Assembly (NCBI GenBank): GCA_016789625.1
Contig: JAEUQS010000556.1
Location: forward strand, 1-7,190
Direction: 5' to 3'
Source: Acidobacteriota bacterium
Lineage (GTDB): Bacteria > Acidobacteriota > Thermoanaerobaculia > UBA5066
Length of the DNA stretch: 7,190 nt
Below, in pieces: positions 1-5,589 of the stretch. Within the stretch, counting starts at the first letter, position 1, and every line of letters starts with the position of its first letter. A model generated the notes under the pieces. That model was not told the DNA's origin. It saw only the letters and a program-made list of their open reading frames with translations, and made no database searches. Both the position numbers and the translations under genes were made by a program.

Positions 1-1
1 G

Positions 2-445
2 GGGCGAGGTCGTGCCGCGCTCTTCTCTCGCGATCTGGCTCCCGACGACATCTTCCTGCTGCATCCGCGGCGGGCGATCGGCGGTGACGTGTACGAGGTG
101 GCCTGGCCGATTCCCGAGCCCGTGGCGGCCGCCCCGGTGGCGTTGCCCGAGGTCCTGCCCGAGCCCGTCATTGCCGTCCCGCCACCGGCCGCGGCGCCGA
201 AGGACGCCGCGCTCGACGTGGCCGCCGCGGTCGAGCCTTCTTCTGCACCCGCGCCCGAAGGGGTGACACCCGTTCTCGAGTCCGGCCCGGAGAGCGCGGA
301 GAACGCGGAGAAAGCCGTGATCGCGGCCATGGCGGCTGTCGACGTCGCGGCACTCGTGGTGCCCTCGCAGACCGAGTCGGAGGTTCCCGGGCAGGAGGCC
401 GCGCCGGAAGCCGCTCCGCAGGCGGAGACGACCGACCGTGTGTGA
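2..445 (+). CDS. 3' end of an unidentified protein with an Ala/Pro-rich tail (5' truncated)
   Basis: The frame is open from the left edge and ends with TGA at 443-445, so about 147 residues of the C-terminus are visible. The first ~35 residues look folded (LFSRDLAPDDIFLLHPRRA, then GGDVYEVAWP). The rest is low complexity: Ala, Pro, Val and Glu dominate, with runs such as PEVLPEPVIAVPPPAAAP, typical of a disordered tail or linker. There is a methionine-free start region, so internal starts (for instance an ATG at 12 in another frame) are not convincing, and the gene most likely begins outside the window. I do not recognise the family. It sits on the same strand upstream of hcp, separated by 176 bp with its own candidate promoter, so co-transcription with hcp is not evident. 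It could be a T6SS regulatory or accessory gene by position only; that is a guess. Confidence 0.6.
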   Translation, partial: GRGRAALFSRDLAPDDIFLLHPRRAIGGDVYEVAWPIPEPVAAAPVALPEVLPEPVIAVPPPAAAPKDAALDVAAAVEPSSAPAPEGVTPVLESGPESAENAEKAVIAAMAAVDVAALVVPSQTESEVPGQEAAPEAAPQAETTDRV

Positions 446-531
446 GGTGTCACAGCGGTTTCGCGGGATGGGCCCCACATTGGATTCACTGAAGCACCGG
501 ACTTCCAATCCCCTGGCTCACGGCGACTTCG

Positions 532-559
532 TTGACGCCGGACGCGAATCGGAAATACT
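532..559 (+). promoter_or_regulatory. Candidate sigma70-type promoter for hcp
   Basis: TTGACG at 532-537 (5 of 6 to the -35 consensus) is followed by a 16-bp spacer and AATACT at 554-559 (4 of 6 to the -10 consensus). A start near 566 would leave a 5' leader of about 55 nt before the hcp ATG. The rest of the 446-621 gap shows only a weak ATTGGA/TCCAAT inverted repeat (479-484 and 504-509), and I found no good sigma54 -24/-12 site. The assignment is by consensus matching only. Confidence 0.4.
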
Positions 560-610
560 CTTGGCAAAACCGTCACTCAACTACAAACCAGCGACTCGGT
601 GAACCGAGCA

Positions 611-616
611 AGGAGG
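611..616 (+). promoter_or_regulatory. Ribosome binding site of hcp that decides the start
   Basis: A perfect AGGAGG lies 5 nt before the ATG at 622. The same frame is open further upstream and could be started at TTG 532, but that TTG belongs to the candidate -35 box. Only the protein from 622 begins like known Hcp proteins (MAAVDYYLKIEGIPGESKD). Confidence 0.85.
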
Positions 617-621
617 ACTTC

Positions 622-1110
622 ATGGCAGCTGTCGACTACTACCTGAAGATCGAAGGAATCCCCGGCGAGAGCAAGGACTCGAAGCACAAGGACTCGATCG
701 ACATCGAATCGTGGTCCTGGGGCGAGTCCAACGCCGGAACGGCCGGCCACGGTGGCGGTGGCGGCGCCGGCAAGGTCTCGATGCAGGACTTCCACTTCGT
801 GATGAAGTACAACAAGGCCTCACCGAAGCTCATGCTGGCCTGCGCGATGGGCGACCACGTGAAGGGCGCGACCCTCACCTGCCGCAAGGCCGGTGGCGGG
901 CAGCAGGAGTACCTCAAGATCAAGTTCACCGAGCTCCTGATCTCGAGCTACCAGACCGGCGGCTCCGCGCACGGCGACGTCGTTCCGACCGACCAGATCT
1001 CCTTCAACTTCGCGAAGATCGAGATCGAGTACAAGGAGCAGAAGGAAGACGGCTCCATGGGCGGCGCGATCAACGCGGGCTACGACCAGAAGACCAACAA
1101 GAAGGTCTGA
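622..1110 (+). CDS. hcp: Hcp, T6SS inner-tube protein
   Basis: This 162-residue protein is Hcp (TssD), which forms hexameric rings that stack into the tube propelled out of the cell by the sheath and carries effectors in its lumen. The family is clear: DYYLKIEGIPGESKD at the N-terminus, IDIESWSWGESN (residues 26-37), the Gly-rich loop GHGGGGGAGKV (42-52), QDFHFVMKYNKASPKLM (55-71), RKAGGGQQEYLKIKFTELLISS (88-109, read with the break as RKAGGGQQ then EYLKIKF), and the C-terminal ISFNFAKIEIEYKEQ strand (126-140). It closely resembles P. aeruginosa Hcp1 in layout and length. There is no signal peptide and no C-terminal effector extension, so it is a plain structural Hcp. It has its own candidate promoter and is closed off downstream by a hairpin, which fits a monocistronic unit making the very abundant tube subunit. 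It converges on tagJ. Confidence 0.97.
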   Translation: MAAVDYYLKIEGIPGESKDSKHKDSIDIESWSWGESNAGTAGHGGGGGAGKVSMQDFHFVMKYNKASPKLMLACAMGDHVKGATLTCRKAGGGQQEYLKIKFTELLISSYQTGGSAHGDVVPTDQISFNFAKIEIEYKEQKEDGSMGGAINAGYDQKTNKKV

Positions 1111-1139
1111 AGACGAAGTGTCCTGGGGGAACCATGGCC

Positions 1140-1174
1140 GGTTGTCGCAACCGCATCCGCGGTTGACGACGACC
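1140..1174. repeat. 15-bp hairpin inside the left repeat arm
   Basis: CAACCGC (1148-1154) pairs with GCGGTTG (1159-1165) around the loop ATCC. After a single bulged A at 1166 the stem continues with 1140-1147 against 1167-1174, which includes one G-T pair. This hairpin makes up most of the 48-nt segment that distinguishes the left copy of the repeat from the right copy. Confidence 0.6.
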
Positions 1175-1245
1175 TCCGCTCCGCTGCGGTTCCCCCAAAC
1201 CCCCTCCGAGCCAATCGCTGCTTTCTCCGGGGAGCGGCGAGACCT

Positions 1246-1271
1246 AAAGGGCGGCCTTGCGGCCGCCCTTT
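1246..1271. terminator. Probable bidirectional terminator between hcp and tagJ
   Basis: AAAGGGCGGCC (1246-1256) and GGCCGCCCTTT (1261-1271) form a perfect 11-bp stem with a TTGC loop. A-tract and T-tract flanks make it readable from both strands, which suits the convergent hcp and tagJ genes. The T-tracts are short (three T, then CCCTT), so it is weaker than a textbook intrinsic terminator; the surrounding inverted repeat may help. Confidence 0.65.
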
Positions 1272-1320
1272 CCCTTGGTGCGCTGACCCGGAAAAGGTCG
1301 AGATTGGCTCGGTGGGGGTC

Positions 1321-1346
1321 TGGGGGCACCGGCCATGGTGCCCCCA
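1321..1346. repeat. 10-bp hairpin inside the right repeat arm
   Basis: TGGGGGCACC (1321-1330) is perfectly complementary to GGTGCCCCCA (1337-1346) with a GGCCAT loop. The equivalent stem in the left arm is TGGGGGAACC (1124-1133) with GGTTCCCCCA (1188-1197), where the A/C difference on one side is matched by a compensating T/G change on the other. Paired changes of this kind suggest selection or a mechanism that keeps the stem. Confidence 0.7.
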
Positions 1347-1351
1347 GGACA

Positions 1352-2152
1352 CTAGGTTCCGGGCTCGCCGAACGTGAGGTCGAGGAGCTCGGGCAGCGTG
1401 TGCTCCTCTTCCCCGACGAGGTAGGTCTTCGAGCCGCGGCCCTGGAGGACGTCGGCCGCCAGCTCGTGCCAGGCCGTCATCCGGCCGAGCCTCACCTCGG
1501 CGTCCGCATGCGTCGCCGTGCGCGGGTAGAGGCAGGGCAGCATCACGTCGCCCTTCGAGCCGTCCCGGCTCTCGATGCTGGCCGTCGCCCAGTAGAGGTC
1601 CCGCAGCTTCTTCGGCGGCGAGACCTTCAGCTTCACGACCTGCTCGATCGACACCCAGCAGTATTGGTCGTTCACGAAGACCTCGAAGACCGGCCCGAGG
1701 AAGTCGTCGTAGTCGCGGAAGTCGTCGAACGGCACGCCGTTGAGCGTTCCCGGGAACGACGGACGGGCCTCCTCGGCCTTGTCCAGGAGCTCCCGCGCCT
1801 CGGCGAAGTTGCCTTCCAGGGTGCGCTTGATCGCCTCGACATGGGCGTCCACGTAGTGCGGCGGCTCCGTGAGGAACTTGGGGGCGAGCGCCTTGGTGAA
1901 CAGCTTCTCGCGGTCCCGCTCGGCCTTCAGGCAGTTGCGGAAGACCATGACCCCGAGCTGGGCCTCGGTGCCCTGCGTGCCCAGGACCTCCATCTGCTTC
2001 TCGGAGCGGTCCAGGTCTCCCGAGAAGAGCAGGAGCTCGAACAGGAACGTCCGGGGACCCGGATCCGTGGGCTTCGCCTTGACCTCCTTGGTCACGGCCT
2101 CGATGGCGCCGGCCAGGTCTCCGGCGTCGAAAAGCTCCTTGGGAGAGGGCAT
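1352..2152 (-). CDS. tagJ: TagJ/ImpE-family T6SS accessory protein
   Basis: This 266-residue protein belongs to the ImpE (SciE, TagJ, HsiE1) family. The N-terminal half is helical and TPR-like (ELFDAGDLAGAIEAVTKEV, then FLFELLLFSGDLDRSEKQ, and a third repeat around NFAEARELLDKAEEARP). The C-terminal half has the family core FDDFRDYDDFLGPVFEV (about residues 142-158), YCWVSIEQVVKL, PPKKLRDLYWA, VMLPCLYP and EVRLGRMTAW. In Pseudomonas, HsiE1 binds the N-terminal helix of the sheath protein TssB and is linked to ClpV-driven sheath handling; the same role is inferred here. I chose ATG at 2152 because the ribosome binding site AAGGAG (minus strand, 2165-2160) is 7 nt upstream; the in-frame TTG at 2158 would be 1 nt from it. 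The gene is on the opposite strand from all other T6SS genes here, converging on hcp and diverging from tssA. Confidence 0.92.
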   Translation of the reverse strand: MPSPKELFDAGDLAGAIEAVTKEVKAKPTDPGPRTFLFELLLFSGDLDRSEKQMEVLGTQGTEAQLGVMVFRNCLKAERDREKLFTKALAPKFLTEPPHYVDAHVEAIKRTLEGNFAEARELLDKAEEARPSFPGTLNGVPFDDFRDYDDFLGPVFEVFVNDQYCWVSIEQVVKLKVSPPKKLRDLYWATASIESRDGSKGDVMLPCLYPRTATHADAEVRLGRMTAWHELAADVLQGRGSKTYLVGEEEHTLPELLDLTFGEPGT

Positions 2153-2222
2153 CTGCAAGCTCCTTCTCGCCCATCCGGGCGCGTTTCTCGGAACGATTTC
2201 GACATCCTAAACGAAGGACACG

Positions 2223-2252
2223 TTGACCGTTCTTCTCCGCGAGCGCTATCGT
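2223..2252 (+). promoter_or_regulatory. Candidate promoter for the tssA-tssF operon
   Basis: The 157-bp gap between divergent tagJ and tssA must hold promoters for both. On the plus strand TTGACC (2223-2228) is followed after 18 bp by TATCGT (2247-2252, 4 of 6 to the -10 consensus), leaving a leader of about 50 nt to the tssA start. On the minus strand a TAGGAT could serve as a -10 for tagJ, but I see no matching -35. Both are weak calls. Confidence 0.3.
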
Positions 2253-2309
2253 CCGCCTCCCAGACACCCCGAAACCCACATCCCGGCCTCGTGAAGGAAG
2301 CGCAACGAG

Positions 2310-3404
2310 ATGCCTGAGCCCCAACCGGTCATCGACGTCGAAGCGCTGCTCGCTCCCATTTCGGAAGAGCGGCCCTGCGGAGAGGATCAGTACTACACGG
2401 GAGTCCGTGACGAGCTGAAGAGCGCGCGGACGACGGACGAGGACCAGTCGAAGGAGAACGCCCGGGTCGCGGATTTCCGGCTCACCAAGGAGCTGGCGAT
2501 CGACGCGCTCTCACACAAGGCCAAGGACCTGCAGTTCGCCGCGTGGCTCACGGAAGCGCTCACGCGCCTCCACGGCATCGCGGGCCTGAGGGACGGCTTC
2601 AAGGTCATCGGCGGGCTCCACGAGCGCTACTGGGACGGCTACTACCCCGAGCTCGACGAGGGCGATTCGGAGAACCGGGCCCGCTGTCTCGCCGATTTCG
2701 ACGGCATCGCCGCCTCGGCGCTCCTCGACGTCGTGGTCGCGAAGGCCGGGCCGCTCACGAAGACGGTCACGCACCTCGTGAGCGCGAACCGGACGCTCCG
2801 CGCGCCCGAGCGCGAGGAAGACAAGCCGGCCTACGAGCAGGCCAAGGCCGAGCTCGAGGAGGCCAAGTCCCAGATCGAGGAAGCCAAGGAGAAGACGCCG
2901 CGCGCGTTCTACGAGGACGCCGTCGCGACCGTGGATTCCTGCCTCGCCGCGTATCAGGTCATGGACAGGGCCATCGACGTGAAGTTCGGCGCGGGCAACG
3001 CTCCTTCGCTCAAGCAGCTCAAGACCCGCCTCGACGAAGTGAAAACGTTCGTCACGCGCGCCCTCGCGCAGAAGAAGGCCCAGGAGGGCGATGGCGCGGG
3101 CGCCGCCGAGGAAGGCGAGGGCGAGGCCACGGAGGGAACGGGCTCGGGAGGCGGCAAGGGTCAGCCCCGAGGGCGCCAGGAAGCCCTCCAGCGGCTTCGC
3201 GACGTGGCGGCCTGGTTCAAGCGCAACGAGCCGCACAGCCCCGTTCCGTTCCTCGTCGAGCGCGCGGTGATCTGGGCCGAGAAGCCGTTCGACTTCTGGC
3301 TGCAGGACATCCTCAAGGATGGCGCGGCCCTCGAGCAGATCAGGGAGTCCATCGGCATCAGGACGATCGAAGCGGCCGAGGCGGCCGCGCCGCCGGCGGA
3401 GTGA
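2310..3404 (+). CDS. tssA: TssA, T6SS tube/sheath assembly protein (ImpA-type, short form)
   Basis: This 364-residue protein has the ImpA N-terminal domain: DVEALLAPISEERPCGEDQYY (residues 9-29, split as DVEALLAPIS and CGEDQYY), a helical segment SHKAKDLQFAAWLTEALTRL, then the signature ERYWDGYYPELDEGDSENR (105-123). A Glu/Lys/Ala-rich probable coiled coil spans about 174-196. A low-complexity acidic, Gly-rich linker covers about 255-288. The C-terminal domain contains the typical NEPHSPVPFLVERAVIWA (306-323), as in short TssA proteins such as P. aeruginosa TssA1. TssA joins the baseplate and then the growing sheath end, coordinating tube and sheath polymerisation in the cytoplasm. The start is ATG 2310 with GAAGGAAG (2293-2300) 9 nt upstream. 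It is the first gene of the plus-strand run, 69 bp before tssB. The length is normal for the short class. Confidence 0.95.
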   Translation: MPEPQPVIDVEALLAPISEERPCGEDQYYTGVRDELKSARTTDEDQSKENARVADFRLTKELAIDALSHKAKDLQFAAWLTEALTRLHGIAGLRDGFKVIGGLHERYWDGYYPELDEGDSENRARCLADFDGIAASALLDVVVAKAGPLTKTVTHLVSANRTLRAPEREEDKPAYEQAKAELEEAKSQIEEAKEKTPRAFYEDAVATVDSCLAAYQVMDRAIDVKFGAGNAPSLKQLKTRLDEVKTFVTRALAQKKAQEGDGAGAAEEGEGEATEGTGSGGGKGQPRGRQEALQRLRDVAAWFKRNEPHSPVPFLVERAVIWAEKPFDFWLQDILKDGAALEQIRESIGIRTIEAAEAAAPPAE

Positions 3405-3419
3405 TTCGAGTGATTCAAC

Positions 3420-3439
3420 GGACGTTTCCCGAAACGTCC
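3420..3439. repeat. Perfect 20-nt palindrome between tssA and tssB
   Basis: GGACGTTTC (3420-3428) and GAAACGTCC (3431-3439) are perfectly complementary around a 2-nt CC centre. It lies 15 nt after the tssA stop and 34 nt before the tssB start. The short centre is more like a dimeric protein-binding site than a terminator loop, although as RNA it could form an 8-bp stem with a CCCG loop; there is no clear T-run after it. Confidence 0.55.
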
Positions 3440-3473
3440 TTCCCGGATTCGTCACGGTAGAAGGGAGTTACAC

Positions 3474-3998
3474 ATGCCGAAGAAAGAGAGCATCCAGCAA
3501 AAGCTCAAGAGGGTGCGCCCGCCGCGCGTCCAGATCACGTACGACCTCGAGGTGGGCGGCGCGATCGAGAAGAAGGAGCTGCCGTTCGTCGCCGGCGTTC
3601 TCGGCGACTTCACCGGCCACGTGGACCCGAACAGCCCGCTGCCGCGCATGAAGGACCGGAAGTTCGTCGAGGTGGACCGCGACAACTTCGACAAGGTCCT
3701 CTCCGGCATGGCGCCGCGTCTCGCGCTCCGCGTGGACAACAAGCTCGCCGACGACGGCAGCAAGATGGCCGTCGAGCTGAAGTTCAACAGCATGGACGAC
3801 TTCGAGCCGGATCAGCTCGTCCAGCAGGTCGAGCCCATGAGGAAGCTCATGGAGGCCCGCTCCAAGCTGCGCGACCTCGTCTCCAAGACCGACGGCAACG
3901 ACAAGCTCGAGGAGATGCTCACGAACGTCCTCAAGGACGCGGGTTCCCAGAAGGATCTGGGTGACGCGCTCGGCGTCGCCAAGAAGGAGGGCGAATGA
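3474..3998 (+). CDS. tssB: TssB, small sheath protein (VipA/ImpB)
   Basis: This 174-residue protein is the small subunit of the contractile sheath; TssB-TssC heterodimers polymerise around the Hcp tube and contract to fire it. Family motifs are intact: the basic N-terminus RVRPPRVQITYDLEVGGA (13-30), LPFVAGVLGDFTG (37-49 approximately), RKFVEVDRDNFD (62-73) and FNSMDDFEPDQLVQQV (104-119), followed by a C-terminal helical region that in VipA-type proteins pairs with TssC (MRKLMEARSKLRDLVSK). Length matches the family. The start is ATG 3474 with AAGGGAG (3461-3467) at 6 nt. It overlaps tssC by 4 nt (ATGA), so the two are translationally coupled, fitting their equal stoichiometry. The N-terminal helix is the expected contact site of TagJ, encoded nearby. 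Confidence 0.97.
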   Translation: MPKKESIQQKLKRVRPPRVQITYDLEVGGAIEKKELPFVAGVLGDFTGHVDPNSPLPRMKDRKFVEVDRDNFDKVLSGMAPRLALRVDNKLADDGSKMAVELKFNSMDDFEPDQLVQQVEPMRKLMEARSKLRDLVSKTDGNDKLEEMLTNVLKDAGSQKDLGDALGVAKKEGE

Positions 3999-5485
3999 GC
4001 AGCGCCCAGGAAAAACAGGCCCAGACGGTCACCAAGGAAGAGGAAGGCAGCCTTCTCGACCAGATCCTCTCCCAGGGCCGCCTCGCAACCGACGCGAAGG
4101 ACGCCTCCAGCGTCGCGCAGGCCAAGGACCTCCTCGGAGAGTTCGTCTCCCAGGTCCTGGAAGGCCAGATCACGGTTTCCAAGGACCTCGAGGCCTCGAT
4201 CAACGCCCGCATCGCGGCGATCGACGAGCTCCTCTCGGCCCAGATGAACCAGATCCTCCACCATCCCGACTTCCAGAAGCTCGAAGGCTCCTGGCGCGGT
4301 CTCAAGCATCTCGTCTTCGAGAGCGAGACCGGCACCATGATGAAGATCCGGGTCATGAACGCGTCGAAGAAGGACCTTCTCAAGGACCTCGAGAAGGCGC
4401 CCGAGTTCGATCAGTCGGCCCTCTTCAAGAAGGTCTACGAAGAGGAGTACGGCCAGTTCGGCGGTGCTCCTTACGCAGCCCTCATCGGGGACTACGAGTT
4501 CTCGAACTCGCCCCAGGACATGACGCTCCTCGAGAAGATCTCGCAGGTCGCCGCGGCGGCCAACGCGCCGTTCATCTCGTCGGCGGCCCCGCAGCTCTTC
4601 GGCCGCAACAGCTACGCCGAGCTGTCCGAGGTCCGTGACCTCGCCAAGATCTTCGAGAGTTCCGAGTACGCCAAGTGGCGGTCGTTCCGTGAGTCGGACG
4701 ACTCGCGCTACGTCGGCCTCACCCTGCCCCGCACGCTCATGCGGCTCCCGTACGGCCCCGAGACGATTCCCTGCGAGAGCTTCAACTTCGACGAGGACGT
4801 CGACGGCAGCGACCACAGCCAGTACTGCTGGGGCAACGCGGCCTACTCCTTCGGAACCCGCCTCACCGAGGCGTTCGCCATGTACCAGTGGTGCGTGACG
4901 ATCCGCGGCGTCGAAGGCGGCGGTCTCGTGGAAGGCCTTCCGACCCACACGTTCAAGACCGACGACGGCGACGTGGCGCTCAAGTGCCCCACCGAGGTCG
5001 CGATCACCGACCGCCGCGAGAAGGAATACTCGGACCTCGGGTTCATTCCCCTCGTGCACTGCAAGGGCACCGACTACGCGGCCTTCTTCGGCGCGCAGTC
5101 GTGCAACAAGCCGGCGAAGTACAACTCGCCGGACGCCGAGGCCAACGCGCGCCTCTCCTCGCAGCTCCCGAACATCTTCGCGGTGTCGCGCTTCGCGCAC
5201 TACCTCAAGGTCATGATGCGCGACAAGATCGGCAGCTTCATGTCCCGCGGGGAGACCGAGAAGTTCCTCAACACGTGGATCTCGGACTTCATCACCCCCG
5301 ACGAGAACGCCTCGGCCTACTACAAGGCGCAGAAGCCTCTCCGCGACGCCAAGATCGAGGTCGTGGAAGTCCCCGGCAAGCCGGGCGCCTACCGGGCCGT
5401 CGCCTTCCTGCGTCCTCACTTCCAGCTCGACGAGCTCTCCGTCTCCCTCCGCATGGTCGCCAACCTTCCCGGAGGGGCCGGGTAG
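3995..5485 (+). CDS. tssC: TssC, large sheath protein (VipB/ImpC)
   Basis: This 496-residue protein is the large sheath subunit and matches the usual length of about 490-500. Recognisable segments are HHPDFQKLEGSWRGLKHLV (89-107), VYEEEYGQFGGAPYAALIGD (148-167), LEKISQVAAAANAPFISSA (179-197), YVGLTLPRTLMRLPYG (239-254), the CWGNAAYSFGTRLTEAF segment (278-294), LPTHTF (315-320), EVAITDRREKEYSDLGFIPL (334-353), LPNIFAVSRFAHYLKVMMRD (391-410) and a C-terminal strand IEVVEVPGKPGAYRAVAFLRPHFQLDEL (last part 469-481). All domains needed for heterodimer and sheath formation are present, including the N-terminal region involved in ClpV-mediated recycling in other systems. The start ATG overlaps the tssB stop; AAGGAGG (3984-3990) is 4 nt upstream. 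It is followed by a 104-bp gap with a strong hairpin. Confidence 0.98.
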   Translation: MSSAQEKQAQTVTKEEEGSLLDQILSQGRLATDAKDASSVAQAKDLLGEFVSQVLEGQITVSKDLEASINARIAAIDELLSAQMNQILHHPDFQKLEGSWRGLKHLVFESETGTMMKIRVMNASKKDLLKDLEKAPEFDQSALFKKVYEEEYGQFGGAPYAALIGDYEFSNSPQDMTLLEKISQVAAAANAPFISSAAPQLFGRNSYAELSEVRDLAKIFESSEYAKWRSFRESDDSRYVGLTLPRTLMRLPYGPETIPCESFNFDEDVDGSDHSQYCWGNAAYSFGTRLTEAFAMYQWCVTIRGVEGGGLVEGLPTHTFKTDDGDVALKCPTEVAITDRREKEYSDLGFIPLVHCKGTDYAAFFGAQSCNKPAKYNSPDAEANARLSSQLPNIFAVSRFAHYLKVMMRDKIGSFMSRGETEKFLNTWISDFITPDENASAYYKAQKPLRDAKIEVVEVPGKPGAYRAVAFLRPHFQLDELSVSLRMVANLPGGAG

Positions 5486-5530
5486 TCCGTTTCGCCGGCT
5501 TCGACCCCGGCTCGGTCCTACGGTTTTTCC

Positions 5531-5571
5531 CGAGGCCCCCGGAGGAGGCGTTCTGCGCTCCGGGGGCCTCG
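5531..5571 (+). terminator. Strong GC-rich hairpin between tssC and tssE (terminator or attenuator)
   Basis: CGAGGCCCCCGGAG (5531-5544) and CTCCGGGGGCCTCG (5558-5571) form a perfect 14-bp stem with a 13-nt loop. It is followed by TTTCC (5572-5576), so the T-run is short, and is preceded by a TTTTT tract at 5524-5528. It sits inside what otherwise looks like one operon, 45 nt after the tssC stop and 18 nt before the tssE start. Partial termination or 3'-end protection of the tssABC message are both plausible. Confidence 0.6.
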
Positions 5572-5589
5572 TTTCCATGAGGAGGTGGC

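Larger units (their letters stand above)
1117..1353. repeat. Large nested inverted repeat filling the hcp-tagJ gap
   Basis: The outer arms 1117-1142 and 1328-1353 are complementary at 25 of 26 positions (the only difference is A1130 against the complement of G1341's neighbour class, a single A/C change). A second pair of arms, 1188-1216 and 1302-1330, is complementary at 26 of 29 positions and includes a perfect 9-bp GAGCCAATC/GATTGGCTC block. Weaker symmetry continues inward to a central 11-bp hairpin at 1246-1271. Thus the whole gap is one imperfect palindrome centred near 1258. The left half carries 48 extra nt (about 1140-1187) absent from the right half. The structure begins 6 nt after the hcp stop and overlaps two bases of the tagJ stop codon. 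It may be a bidirectional transcription barrier between convergent genes, or two inverted copies of a dispersed repeat; the sequence alone does not decide. Confidence 0.8.

Noticed and set aside
532..621. N-terminal extension of Hcp by 30 residues from TTG 532
   Set aside because: No ribosome binding site there, the TTG fits a -35 box, and ATG 622 has a perfect site and the canonical Hcp N-terminus.
663..1110. Hcp as a specialised effector-fused (evolved) Hcp
   Set aside because: The protein ends after the normal Hcp fold at 162 residues with no extra domain.
1117..1353. CRISPR array or integron attC site in the palindromic gap
   Set aside because: There are only two copies, in inverted rather than direct orientation, with no regular spacers, no cas genes and no integrase or attC-type core sites.
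2153..2158. TTG start of tagJ two codons upstream
   Set aside because: It would sit 1 nt from the Shine-Dalgarno sequence; ATG 2152 has 7-nt spacing.
1118..2317. 399-codon plus-strand frame opposite tagJ
   Set aside because: Shadow of tagJ; begins inside the inverted repeat with no ribosome binding site and has no family features.
1080..2324. 414-codon minus-strand frame overlapping tagJ
   Set aside because: It lies in another frame of the clear ImpE-family gene and runs through the intergenic palindrome into the hcp 3' end; composition is Arg/Gly-rich noise.
3812..5578. 588-codon open frame on the minus strand opposite tssB/tssC
   Set aside because: Antisense shadow of the strongly recognisable tssB and tssC in GC-rich DNA; its translation is Arg/Leu/Gly/Val/Glu-biased with no family signature.
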